The notes under the pieces: model-generated
Databases searched by the model: none
What the model was told of the DNA's origin: nothing
What the model saw: only the letters and a program-made list of their open reading frames with translations
Origin: Streptomyces olivaceus
Lineage (GTDB): Bacteria; Actinomycetota; Actinomycetes; Streptomycetales; Streptomycetaceae
Length of the DNA: 64,000 nucleotides
NCBI RefSeq assembly: GCF_000721235.1
Contig: NZ_JOFH01000014.1
Span: 186,001 to 250,000 of the forward strand
Reading direction: 5' to 3'
Program-made: the position numbers and the translations under genes
Part shown: piece after piece, positions 49,112-57,692 of the stretch
Layout: each line of letters opens with the position of its first letter
Position numbering within the stretch: position 1 is the first letter of the stretch

Positions 49112-50611
49112 CTATGCGAACCTGACCGCCAGCAGCGCCACGTCCTCCGCGGAGTCCGCGTCGGCCTTCCCGCCCGGCAGCACCGTGCGCAGGACGTGCT
49201 CGGCGACGGCGTCCGGATCATGGCGGGCGGCCCGGGGGACACCGGCCGCCGCCGCGTGCAGCCGCGCGAAGGCGCGGTCGGCCGGATCGCCGGTGCGGTG
49301 CAGCAGCCCGTCGGTGTAGAGCAGAACCGTCTCTCCGGGCTCGGCCTGCAGCTCCACGCTGGGCGCCTCCCAGCAGGCCAGCATGCCGAGCGGTGCGGAG
49401 ACGGAGGTCTCGACGAACTCCGTGCGCCGCTCTCCGACCAGCAGCGGCGGGCTGTGCCCGGCACCGGCCAGGGTGATCCGGCGCAGCGCGGGCTCGCAGT
49501 AGCCGAACAGGGCGGTGGCCGAACGGGCGGGCTCGGTGAGGCGCAGCAGCAGTTCGAGGTCGGACAGGACGGCGACCGGGTCCTCGCCCTCCATCACGGC
49601 GTACGCCCGCAGTGAGGCGCGCAGCCGGCCCATCGCGGCGACGGCACTGGGGCCCGACCCGGTGACGGACCCGACGGCGAGACCGAGCGCGGCGTCCGGG
49701 AGCGGCAGCGCGTCGTACCAGTCGCCGCCGCCGAGCGGCCCGGTGCGGTGCCGGGCGGCGAGCTGGACGCCGGGCACCCGGGGCAGACGGAGGGGCAGCA
49801 GTTCCCCGGCCATCGTCGCCATGGCGGTGCGGGTGCGCTCCACTTCCAGGAGGCGGGCCAGGTGCTGCGCAGCATACCGGGTGTAGAGGCCGGCGAGGTG
49901 GCGCGGCCGGGCGCCCGGTTCGGCGGGTTCGTCGTAGAACCAGACGGCGGCGCCGAGCCGTCGGGGGCCTGCCGCGGACACTCCCGCGCCCCCGGCGGAC
50001 GCTGCGGTGCCCGTGATGGACGGCCCGGTGCCCGCGGTGGAGGCCGCGGTGCCTTCGACGGAAAGGGGGAGCGCGTAGCTGGCGGCGTAGCCGAGGCGGG
50101 CGGCGACCTCGCGGTGGCGGGGGTCGAGGCTCTTGTCGGCGAGCAGGTCGGGCTCGGCGACGCCGTCCTCGCCGACCGGCAGCCCGTCCAGGATCCGGCC
50201 GTGGGACAGGCAGCCGCGGGGCACGGTCTCCAGGTGGCCGAGATCGGCGCGGCCCAGTCCGAGGCCGACGGTGGTGTCGGGACCCATTCCGTCGGCCGGT
50301 TCCAGGACGACGAGACCGCGCCGGGCGCCCACCAGGGCGGCTCCGGCGCGCAGTACTTCGTCGAGGCCTTCGGACAGGGTGTCCGTACGGACCAGGCGCT
50401 CGGTCAGTTCGTGCAGGGTCGTGAGGTCCGAGACCCATCCGGCCAGCCGGTCCTGGAGCAGGGCGCCGGGGGCGTCCGGGCCGACTGCGGCGGACGGGGC
50501 GGCCGCGCCGGTGACCGGGGAGGCGTCCGGGGCGGCGGACGCGACAGTGTGTGCGGGAGACGGAACCGTTGAATCGATTCCAGCCACTTTCGCGGGGTGC
50601 GGGGCGTTCAT
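49112..50611 (-). CDS. SpoIIE-like protein phosphatase with GAF domain
   Basis: A 499-residue protein. An Ala/Pro-rich N-terminus is followed by a GAF domain (about 65-235) and a PP2C/SpoIIE domain (about 265-497). GGDWYD (about 293-298), LLYTDGLLHR and the end motif EDVALLAVR are present. But the motif that normally reads GDVxGHG is here GSVTGSG (about 312-318), lacking the metal-binding Asp. It may therefore be inactive or altered. In active relatives the substrate is a phosphorylated anti-anti-sigma factor. Confidence 0.85.
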   Translation of the reverse strand: MNAPHPAKVAGIDSTVPSPAHTVASAAPDASPVTGAAAPSAAVGPDAPGALLQDRLAGWVSDLTTLHELTERLVRTDTLSEGLDEVLRAGAALVGARRGLVVLEPADGMGPDTTVGLGLGRADLGHLETVPRGCLSHGRILDGLPVGEDGVAEPDLLADKSLDPRHREVAARLGYAASYALPLSVEGTAASTAGTGPSITGTAASAGGAGVSAAGPRRLGAAVWFYDEPAEPGARPRHLAGLYTRYAAQHLARLLEVERTRTAMATMAGELLPLRLPRVPGVQLAARHRTGPLGGGDWYDALPLPDAALGLAVGSVTGSGPSAVAAMGRLRASLRAYAVMEGEDPVAVLSDLELLLRLTEPARSATALFGYCEPALRRITLAGAGHSPPLLVGERRTEFVETSVSAPLGMLACWEAPSVELQAEPGETVLLYTDGLLHRTGDPADRAFARLHAAAAGVPRAARHDPDAVAEHVLRTVLPGGKADADSAEDVALLAVRFA

Positions 50612-51298
50612 GGCATCCGGCTTTCCGACCGGCGCTTACTGCTCAAAAGCATCGCAAACCCCCATGTCATTCTGCGCCGCTGGCAGTGTCTCCACATGTA
50701 CACGCACTCGTAAGGAGATGTCCAGCATTGTCCTGCCGGGTTTCCTGGTGTCTGCGGGGAGTGAGTGGACTCCTTCCCGCCCTCTTGCCGAAAAGCGAAA
50801 TTGGCTTGAAACTTCCCCAGAGGACGCCCTGTTGCGGTCGACTGGGGGTGCTTCACGGAGCGTCACAGCGGTCGTGATGGGTACGTACCCGGAGAAGGCC
50901 AGGGGTGGTTGGGGGCCACCTGGAACCTGGCGAAGGACCCGGGCGTCCTATCCACCGACGACCGTGCCCCATCCTCCCGTGGCGGAGGCCGACAGAAATA
51001 CGCGGGACGGCAAACGCCAGACTTCGCCACCCCCGCGCCACGCCCATGCTTTTGACAGACGCAGCGTGGACGGAACCGTCACGGACGCAGTCAGTGCTCG
51101 ACCCACAGGGGCCCATGGGCTCATGGGGGCCCACAGTGGTTCCCCGCCCTCGGCGGAGGCGTTCCTCGCAGGAACGTGTTCCGGCGGACCCCCGTGGCAG
51201 GGATGTGATGCGCCACCAGCTACGCACAGCGAATGCTCGACACATGGTGTGAGTGACCACGGTGTTGCCAGGCGTGCAACGGAAAGGAACGAGCGCTC
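50612..51298. other. Intergenic stretch with no confident gene
   Basis: The 690 bases lie between the divergent SpoIIE-like and primase-like genes. The left part (50640-50860) is less GC-rich than the rest, as for promoters. Frames there have no ribosome site and unusual composition. There are runs of GGGGGC type near 50905. I see nothing I can name. Confidence 0.5.
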
Positions 51299-51964
51299 AT
51301 GCGCGAGATCCTCGGAAGGCGACGCAGGCTCTTGTCCCAGCACGACGACGGGCGGCCTGAGCTGATCGGCGCGGCCCTGACCTACGCGACGCAATGGCAG
51401 TGGCCCCTTCTCCCGGGTGCGGCGCCGGACCCGGAGGCACGGTCGGGCTGCGGCTGCCCCGACCCCGAGTGCACGGTGGCGGGGGCGCACCCCTTCGACC
51501 CCGGTCTCCTCGCGGCCACCACCGACGCCCGCATGGTGCGCTGGTGGTGGACCAACCGGCCCGCCGCGCCGATCGTCCTGGCCACCGGCGGCAGCGCCCC
51601 GTGCGCCGTCTCGCTGCCCGCCCTCCCGGCCGCCCATGCCCTGGCCGCGCTCGACCGGGCCGGCCTCCGCCTCGGTCCGGTGGTCGCCTCGCCAACCCGC
51701 TGGTCGCTGCTCGTGCGGCCGTACTCCATGGAGCAGCTCGGCGAACTGCTCTACGCCAAGGACTTCGTCCCCGGCTCCCTGCGCTTCCACGGCGAGGGCG
51801 GCTACCTGGCACTGCCCCCCTCCGAGACCGGTGCCGGCGCCGTCCGCTGGGAACGGGCGCCGCTGCCCGGCTCCGCCTCGCCCTGGGTGCCCGATGTGGA
51901 GGCCGTCGTGGACGCGGTGGTCGACGCGCTCACTCGTACGGGTGTGAGCGCGCCCGAGTTCTAG
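51299..51964 (+). CDS. Degenerate primase-polymerase-fold protein
   Basis: A 221-residue protein related to the N-terminal part of bifunctional DNA primase/polymerase proteins: an opening helix, a CGCPDPECTVAGAHPF metal-like cluster, the turn RMVRWWWTNRPAAPIVLATG and a following strand. The catalytic Asp-x-Asp strand (VDLD in the related protein at 59051-59920) is replaced by AVSLPALP, and the GGYL-type segment is present as GEGGYLALPPS. Probably non-catalytic. A role in replication or repair is inference only. ATG 51299 follows GGAAAGGAA. Confidence 0.7.
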   Translation: MREILGRRRRLLSQHDDGRPELIGAALTYATQWQWPLLPGAAPDPEARSGCGCPDPECTVAGAHPFDPGLLAATTDARMVRWWWTNRPAAPIVLATGGSAPCAVSLPALPAAHALAALDRAGLRLGPVVASPTRWSLLVRPYSMEQLGELLYAKDFVPGSLRFHGEGGYLALPPSETGAGAVRWERAPLPGSASPWVPDVEAVVDAVVDALTRTGVSAPEF

Positions 51965-52020
51965 GGGCGTCCGGCGCGCGGGGGAGTCCGTGCCCGTTCG
52001 TCGTCGTTATCGTCCGCCCC

Positions 52021-52752
52021 ATGCCGCTTCATGCAGGGGAGCACCGTGCCGTCGGGCTGCACCGCGCCGGGCCGGACCGTCGGCGGATGCGCCTGTGCGG
52101 GCTCGTCGGCGTGGTGGTGTGCGCAGTCGTACTGCCGTTCGCGGTGGCATCGGCGGGGCCTCCGGGTGACGGCGGGCAGGACGTCCCCGCCGATGCCGCC
52201 CCGCTCCTCGCGCAGGACGGCGACGGCAAGGCGCCCGGAGAAGCAGCCCGCACCCCGGCCGGGGTGCTGCCGCCCGCCCGCTCCCCGCTGCCGCCCGGAC
52301 CGGCCACGGCTGTGCGCTGCGGTCCCGAACTGACCTCGCCCGGGGGCGTCGAGGCGCAGACCTGCGTCCTGGTCCAGGGCACGCAGACCTGGGCGCGGAC
52401 CTATTACCGCAACGCCACCGGAGCCCCGCTCGCATCCGTGCTGAGCCTCATCGGCTCCGACGGGCACAGTCTGCGGACGCGCTGTGCGGTGAGCGCCGAG
52501 GACGCGCCGGGCACCTGCGAGACACCGCGGGAGCGCGCCCGGGGTGGGTTCGCCGGGTACACGGCGGTCGCGGAGTTCGCGAGGCGGGCCGGGTACGGAC
52601 CGCTGCTCCTGCGAGCCGGCAGCAACGGGACCACGGGGTCGGCCGGTGCCGCCGGGGACACCGAAGACGCCGGAGGCAGCGGTGACGCCGGCAGGAACGG
52701 CGGAGGCGGCAGTGACACCGACGGCAACTCATCCGCGCAAGGGGCGAGTTGA
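52021..52752 (+). CDS. Secreted protein of unknown function
   Basis: A 243-residue protein; a signal segment (MRLCGLVGVVVCAVVLPFAV) begins at residue 23, so the mature start may be about 46; if ATG 52087 is the true start, the signal is N-terminal. The middle (about 95-200) has paired Cys residues (VRCGPELTS, AQTCVLVQG, RTRCAVS, PGTCETP), suggesting disulfides. A Gly/Asn/Ser/Asp-rich tail ends it. No family is recognised. Confidence 0.65.
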   Translation: MPLHAGEHRAVGLHRAGPDRRRMRLCGLVGVVVCAVVLPFAVASAGPPGDGGQDVPADAAPLLAQDGDGKAPGEAARTPAGVLPPARSPLPPGPATAVRCGPELTSPGGVEAQTCVLVQGTQTWARTYYRNATGAPLASVLSLIGSDGHSLRTRCAVSAEDAPGTCETPRERARGGFAGYTAVAEFARRAGYGPLLLRAGSNGTTGSAGAAGDTEDAGGSGDAGRNGGGGSDTDGNSSAQGAS

Positions 52753-52793
52753 CCGGCGACTACGGTGCGTGTGCGGCCGTACGCATGGAAAGA

Positions 52794-52831
52794 CCCGGTT
52801 GCTGGCGACGGGGGATGCACCAGCAACCGGG
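52794..52831 (+). terminator. Hairpin terminator after the secreted protein
   Basis: A perfect 12-base stem, CCCGGTTGCTGG (52794-52805) and its complement (52820-52831), 14-base loop, 41 bases past the stop. Confidence 0.8.
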
Positions 52832-52847
52832 CTACTCGAACGGTAAC

Positions 52848-52879
52848 AAGAGATCGGCGGTTAGCAAATTCGATCTCTT
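52848..52879. terminator. Second hairpin, convergent gap
   Basis: AAGAGATCG (52848-52856) with its exact complement at 52871-52879, 14-base AT-rich loop. It may terminate the minus-strand SEC-C gene at 52996 or be a regulatory palindrome. Confidence 0.55.
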
Positions 52880-52995
52880 CGTTTCCGGTCACCGACTGGC
52901 TTGTCCGCGCCGGGAGTTGTGACCGGTGTCACCGGTCCCTATCCGGACCCCCGGGCGGCGGACGAACCGCCCGGGGAATCGGCCGGGGCGGCGCG

Positions 52996-53961
52996 TCAGC
53001 TGAGGGTGACCTGCCGGTTGGTCAGGCCACCGCGTGCACGGCGCTCGTCGTGGGTGAGCGGTGCGTCCGTGGACAGGGCCTCGGCGAGGCGCTCGGCGAA
53101 CTCGGCGGCCGGCTTCTCGACGTCCTGCGCGGTCGTCTCGCTCGGCAGGTCCCACACCGGCACCGTGAGCCCGTGAGCGCGGAAGGAACCGACCAGGCGG
53201 GTGCCCTCGCCGAGGGAGGAACCGCCCGCGGCGTGCAGCCGGGCAAGGGCGTCCAGAAGCCGCTCCTCCTCGTGCGGCATGACCCAGCGCAGGTGGTTCT
53301 TCTCCGGCGTCTCGCACCAGTACGCGGCGTCCACGCTGCTCAGCCGGACGGTCGGGATGGCCGCGGCGTTGGCCCGCTCCAGGGAGGCGGTCACGTCCGG
53401 CGTGGCGTTCTCCGGGTCCGGCACCCAGAACTCGAAGCCCGGGTGCACCTCTGGCTCGAAAGCTGCGCCGGGAGCGAGCAGGTCCTGCAGCCGCGGCCCC
53501 CCGGCCGGGGCACGGCGCCCCTGGACTGGCGTGCCCGGCTCGGCGGTCAGCGCCCGCTGAAGGGTGTCGGCGAGGTCGCGGCTGATGTCGCCCGACGCCG
53601 TGTCGTTCTGCAGGCCGAGGAGGACCGAGCCGTCGTCGCGGCGCAGCGCCGGCCACGCCATCGGCAGCACCGTGGCCAGCGTGACGGAGGGGACGCCCTC
53701 GGGCAGCCCGTCGCGCAGCGTCAGCTCGGCCGTGGCCGCCGGCACGAGCTCCCGCAGCGCCACCCAGTCGCACTCGCCGGCCAGCTCCTCGAAGGGGCGG
53801 TGCACCAGCTCGGTCGTGGCCTGCGCGGCGGCCCGGCCGTGGCAGGCCTTGTACCGGCGGCCGCTGCCGCAGGGGCAGGGCTCGCGGGCACCGACGACCG
53901 GGACCTCGGCATCGTCGAGCTGAGGCCGCTTGGCCTTGGTCTGGGGTCGCTTCTTGGCCAT
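52996..53961 (-). CDS. SEC-C motif protein (DUF5926-like)
   Basis: A 321-residue protein. A zinc SEC-C motif is near the N-terminus: CPCGSGRRYKACHG (about residues 29-42), as in SecA tails. The rest (about 55-315) is a conserved actinobacterial domain of unknown role. Its start MAKKRPQTKAKRPQ is basic. The DUF5926 label is from memory of Streptomyces annotations. The ATG is supported by GGGAGA just upstream. Confidence 0.8.
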   Translation of the reverse strand: MAKKRPQTKAKRPQLDDAEVPVVGAREPCPCGSGRRYKACHGRAAAQATTELVHRPFEELAGECDWVALRELVPAATAELTLRDGLPEGVPSVTLATVLPMAWPALRRDDGSVLLGLQNDTASGDISRDLADTLQRALTAEPGTPVQGRRAPAGGPRLQDLLAPGAAFEPEVHPGFEFWVPDPENATPDVTASLERANAAAIPTVRLSSVDAAYWCETPEKNHLRWVMPHEEERLLDALARLHAAGGSSLGEGTRLVGSFRAHGLTVPVWDLPSETTAQDVEKPAAEFAERLAEALSTDAPLTHDERRARGGLTNRQVTLS

Positions 53962-54035
53962 CGTGGGTGTCTCCCGGTTACGGCTCTACTCGTACGGCGC
54001 GAGCCTAGTCGTTCCGGCACCTGCCGACGGGGCCC

Positions 54036-54076
54036 TGTGGACAACGGGCTTCGGGAGCGGGGCCGCCTGTGGAGAA
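54036..54076. other. Two DnaA boxes
   Basis: TGTGGACAA (54036-54044) is a perfect box on the minus strand; TGTGGAGAA (54068-54076) is a one-off box in the same direction. They lie in the gap between the HATPase gene and the SEC-C gene, next to the 17-base repeats. Confidence 0.6.
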
Positions 54077-54093
54077 CGGGCCGGGACGCTCGG

Positions 54094-54161
54094 GCAGACC
54101 GGCGGGCCCCGCAGACCGGCGGGCCCCGCAGACCGGCGGGCCCCGCAGACCGGCGGGCCCC
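54094..54161. repeat. Four perfect 17-base tandem repeats
   Basis: The unit GCAGACCGGCGGGCCCC occurs four times without a mismatch (54094, 54111, 54128, 54145). It lies just downstream of the HATPase gene stop at 54177. The GGCGGGCCC core is self-complementary, so RNA hairpins could form across units. Likely to vary in copy number among strains. Confidence 0.95.
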
Positions 54162-54176
54162 TCCCCCTCCGGAGAC

Positions 54177-54728
54177 TCAGCCCAACTCGTCGAAGGCGTC
54201 CGCGAAGTCCAGGCCGGGAATCTCCGACACCGCCGGTGCCGAGATCCTGGTGGCGAAGTCGTCGCGCCGGTGCCCGGCGTCCGGATCGTGCACGTCGTCG
54301 TGGACGACGACCCAGACCGTGACCTCGCCGCGTGCGTCGTCCCGTACGCCCCAGTCGTCGGCGAGCGCCGTGATGATGTTCAGCCCGCGGCCGCCGTGCG
54401 CGGTGACCGAGGGCTTCGCCGGAGCCGGGCGGGTCGGGCCGCCACCGTCCGTGACCTCCACCACCAGCCGGCCGCCCGCCTCCACCTGCCACGCGGCGCG
54501 CACGTCGCCGTCGCCGGCGAGCGCGTCACCGAGTGGTCGGCCGTGCTTGCAGGCATTGCTCAAAAGTTCGGAAAGGACCAGAACAGCGTCGTCGATGACC
54601 GATTCCGCTACACCGCCTCTGCGCAACTGATCACGCATGCGGTGTCTTGCTTTCCCCACGCCCGCAGGGCCATGGGGAACGGCCATGCTTGACGACGCGG
54701 GCGCTTCCTGTGCCACCACCAACGCCAC
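54177..54728 (-). CDS. ATP-binding protein of the anti-sigma/HATPase type (second copy)
   Basis: A 183-residue single-ATPase-domain protein: helix AVPHGPAGVGKARHRMRDQLR, N-box ELLSNACKHG, G1-like DGGGPTRPAP and G2 GGRGLNIITAL. The C-terminal 50 residues (Asp/His-rich) are extra. Probably a sigma-factor or anti-anti-sigma binding protein. The start is GTG 54728: AAGGAGGT (54743-54736) precedes it at seven bases, while the long frame upstream has no ribosome site. Confidence 0.82.
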   Translation of the reverse strand: MALVVAQEAPASSSMAVPHGPAGVGKARHRMRDQLRRGGVAESVIDDAVLVLSELLSNACKHGRPLGDALAGDGDVRAAWQVEAGGRLVVEVTDGGGPTRPAPAKPSVTAHGGRGLNIITALADDWGVRDDARGEVTVWVVVHDDVHDPDAGHRRDDFATRISAPAVSEIPGLDFADAFDELG

Positions 54729-54940
54729 CCCCGAGACCTCCTTCGCCCCACGCCACGGTGTGGATGCCCTCCCGGCCTGAGCCGGAAACCGGCCCGTCCC
54801 CGCCCAGTGACGCATTCGACACGACCGATCACGCAACGAACGCGCCGGAGCACTCCCCGTAATCACATGGCTGGATCACGTCGGTGTGACCGGTGCCGGA
54901 GAAGGTGGTGAACGGCCGCCGGGCCGAGGTCGGGAACGCG

Positions 54941-55777
54941 TCAGCGGCCCAGGTGGTCCAAGTGATCCAGGACCGAGCGCGGCCGGTTGGTGATGATGGC
55001 GTCGACGCCCAGGCCGGCGCAGAGCTCCACGTCGGCGGTCTCGTTCACCGTCCATACGTGCACCTGGCGGCCGGACCGCTTCAGGCGTTCCACGTAGGCG
55101 GGGTGGTTGCGCACGATCCGGATGGAGGGGCCCGCGATCCCGACACCGGCGGGCAGCCGGCCGTCGCGCAGCCTGGGGGAGGCGAACTGCATCAGATAGA
55201 CGGTCGGCAGCGTCGGTGACGCGGCGCGCACCCGGTGCAGGGACCGGGCCGAGAAGCTCATCACCCGGACCGGGGAATCCTCGGCCGAGGCCGGGGCGTC
55301 CAGCCCGAACCGCTTCAGGAGCAGCAGCAACCGCTCCTCGACCTGCCCGGCCCAGCGCGTCGGATGCTTGGTCTCGATGGCCAGCTCGACCCGTCGTCCC
55401 GCGTCGGACACGAGCTGGAGCAGTCGCTCCAGGGTCAGGACGGAGGTCTCCTCCCGGTCCTCGGGCCGGTGCTCCCAGTCGGGTTGCTCGTCGCGCGTGC
55501 GCCAGAACTCGCGGGTCCGGCGGGTGCCGAAGTCGAGTGCGGCCAGGTCGGCGAGCTCCAGGGCGGACACCGCGCCCCGGCCGTTCGACGTACGGTTGAC
55601 GCGCCAGTCGTGCACGCAGACCAGGTGCCCGTCGGCGGTCAGGCGCACGTCGCACTCGAGGGCGTCCGCTCCGTCCTCGATCGCTTTCCGGTACGCGGCC
55701 AGTGTGTGCTCGGGTGCCTCCTCGGAGGCTCCGCGGTGGGCGACGACCTGAATACGGGGCTGTCGTGCGTGGGTCAC
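54941..55777 (-). CDS. Glycerophosphodiester phosphodiesterase
   Basis: A 278-residue TIM-barrel phosphodiesterase that splits glycerophosphodiesters to glycerol 3-phosphate. The catalytic His in VVAHRGASEEAPEHTLAAY (about residues 11-30), the metal Glu/Asp in ALECDVRLTADGHLVCVHDWRVNRTSNGRG, and AIETKHP are all intact. No signal peptide, so it is probably cytoplasmic. GTG 55777 is used because the domain begins ten residues later; upstream sequence has no ribosome site and the frame there is unlike protein. Confidence 0.9.
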   Translation of the reverse strand: MTHARQPRIQVVAHRGASEEAPEHTLAAYRKAIEDGADALECDVRLTADGHLVCVHDWRVNRTSNGRGAVSALELADLAALDFGTRRTREFWRTRDEQPDWEHRPEDREETSVLTLERLLQLVSDAGRRVELAIETKHPTRWAGQVEERLLLLLKRFGLDAPASAEDSPVRVMSFSARSLHRVRAASPTLPTVYLMQFASPRLRDGRLPAGVGIAGPSIRIVRNHPAYVERLKRSGRQVHVWTVNETADVELCAGLGVDAIITNRPRSVLDHLDHLGR

Positions 55778-56038
55778 CGCGTCATGGTGCCACCGCCGGT
55801 GGGTAGACGTGCCATCGGCGGAATCGGCAGTGCGTCCGTTTAGTCTGGGATAACCCATATAAAGGACGGTCGGAGACCCACAGCAACCGCTTATGGTGCT
55901 CTGACGGCTCGTGGGAAAAGCTGAAGGCATACAAGAACACCGGCACGTCCGCATCGCGCCGGACCGTGGAGCGGCGCGCGAGTGCCGCTGAGCGCGACCG
56001 GAGTGACCGAAAACAGCCGTGGAACGAGGAGAGAAGCT

Positions 56039-57499
56039 GTGAGCACCGAGAACGAGGGCACCGCGGTACCCCCGGCCCCGTCCGCACCCCCCGTGCCGGT
56101 GGATGCTCCCGCTTCCTCCGCCCCGCACCAGGCACCCGCGGCCCCGACGGCTCCGCCCGCCGAGGCCCCGACCGCGCAACTGCCCCCCACGCCGCACCAG
56201 GCGAGCACCTCCTCACAGGGCCACCAGCCGCCTGACCCCTCCTGGCCCCCGCCCCCGCCGCCGGCCGGCACCCCTTCCTACGGCGGCGGCGACGGCATGG
56301 GCGGCGGCTTCGGCGAGGGCCCGGGAGGCGGCTCCGGGGACGGCTGGGGAGCCGCCTACCAGCCGCCCGCTCCGAAGTCGGGCCGCGGCCGGGGCGGTCT
56401 GGTCGCCGGAATCCTGATCGCCGCGCTCGTCGCGGGCGGTCTGGGCGGCGGGCTCGGTTACACCCTGGCCAAGAACAACGACGACTCCGGTTCCACGACG
56501 GTCTCGGCCTCCGACAGCGGCGGCTCCCTCAAGCGCGACGCGGGCACCGTGGCCGGGGTGGCCCAGAAGGCACTGCCCAGCACGGTCACCATCCAGGCGG
56601 AGGGGAGCAACGGCGAGGGCGGCACGGGCACCGGCTTCGTCTTCGACAAGCAGGGCCACATCGTCACCAACAACCACGTGGTGGCCGAGGCGGTCGACGG
56701 CGGCAAGCTCAGCGCTACCTTCCCCGACGGCAAGAAGTACGACGCGAAGGTGGTCGGCCACGCCCAGGGGTACGACGTGGCGGTCATCAAGCTGGAGAAC
56801 GCCCCCTCGGACCTGAACCCCCTCCCGCTCGGCGACTCCGACAAGGTCGCCGTGGGCGACTCGACGATCGCCATCGGCGCTCCCTTCGGCCTGTCCGACA
56901 CGGTGACCACCGGCATCATCAGCGCCAAGAACCGCCCCGTGGCCTCCAGCGACGGCAGCGCGGACAGCAAGGCGTCGTACATGAGCGCCCTGCAGACCGA
57001 CGCGTCGATCAACCCGGGCAACTCCGGCGGCCCGCTCCTCGACGCGCAGGGCAACGTCATCGGGATCAACTCCGCGATCCAGTCCTCGAGCAACGGCAGC
57101 TTCGGCACCGGCCAGGCCGGCTCCATCGGCCTGGGCTTCGCCATCCCGGTCAACCAGGCCGAGTTCGTCGCCAAGCAGCTGATCAAGACGGGCAAGCCGG
57201 TCTACGCGAAGATCGGCGCCTCCGTCTCCCTGGAGGAGACGACGAACGGCGCCAAGCTCACCGAACAGGGCGTGGGCGGCTCCGAGCCCGTCGAACCGGG
57301 CGGCCCCGCCGCCGACGCGGGCCTCAAGCCCGGCGACGTCATCACCAAGCTGGACGACCGGGTCATCGACAGCGGCCCGACCCTGATCGGCGAGATCTGG
57401 ACGCACGCGCCCGGTGACAAGGTCACGATCACCTACGAGCGCAGCGGCAAGCAGCACACCGCCGAACTCACCCTCGGCTCCAAGCTCGGCGACGACTGA
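56039..57499 (+). CDS. HtrA/DegP-like serine protease with PDZ domain
   Basis: A 486-residue membrane-anchored protease. The first 115 residues are Pro/Ala/Gly-rich and cytoplasmic, one helix follows (about 120-145), then the trypsin-like domain with His (TNNHVV), Asp (YDVAVIKL) and Ser (NPGNSGGPLLD), and the PDZ domain (about 385-480, GGPAADAGLKPGDVITKL). It degrades or refolds damaged extracytoplasmic proteins. GTG 56039 has GAGGAG upstream. The AT-richer stretch before it (55840-55880) is probably the promoter. Confidence 0.93.
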   Translation: MSTENEGTAVPPAPSAPPVPVDAPASSAPHQAPAAPTAPPAEAPTAQLPPTPHQASTSSQGHQPPDPSWPPPPPPAGTPSYGGGDGMGGGFGEGPGGGSGDGWGAAYQPPAPKSGRGRGGLVAGILIAALVAGGLGGGLGYTLAKNNDDSGSTTVSASDSGGSLKRDAGTVAGVAQKALPSTVTIQAEGSNGEGGTGTGFVFDKQGHIVTNNHVVAEAVDGGKLSATFPDGKKYDAKVVGHAQGYDVAVIKLENAPSDLNPLPLGDSDKVAVGDSTIAIGAPFGLSDTVTTGIISAKNRPVASSDGSADSKASYMSALQTDASINPGNSGGPLLDAQGNVIGINSAIQSSSNGSFGTGQAGSIGLGFAIPVNQAEFVAKQLIKTGKPVYAKIGASVSLEETTNGAKLTEQGVGGSEPVEPGGPAADAGLKPGDVITKLDDRVIDSGPTLIGEIWTHAPGDKVTITYERSGKQHTAELTLGSKLGDD

Positions 57500-57692
57500 C
57501 CCCGCACTCGCATCACCCCTCCGCCGTGGCTTATGCGCAATGGCCGGGGTTAAGCTGCTTCGGCAAGCGTTCCCCCTTCGGCCGATGCACCGAACTGAGG
57601 TTACGGCGTTGCGTATTGGCCCGGCGCCCGTACGTGTGCGTGACGACTCTTGAACGTGGTCGGGCCGTCACGGTGAGGCCAGGAAGTGTCAT

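Noticed and set aside
50853..51260. A possible gene on the minus strand in the 50.6-51.3 kb gap.
   Set aside because: No ribosome site, unusual composition and no recognisable domain; more likely untranslated promoter DNA.
54094..54161. 17-base repeats as a CRISPR array.
   Set aside because: The units are directly adjacent with no spacers, and there are no cas genes.
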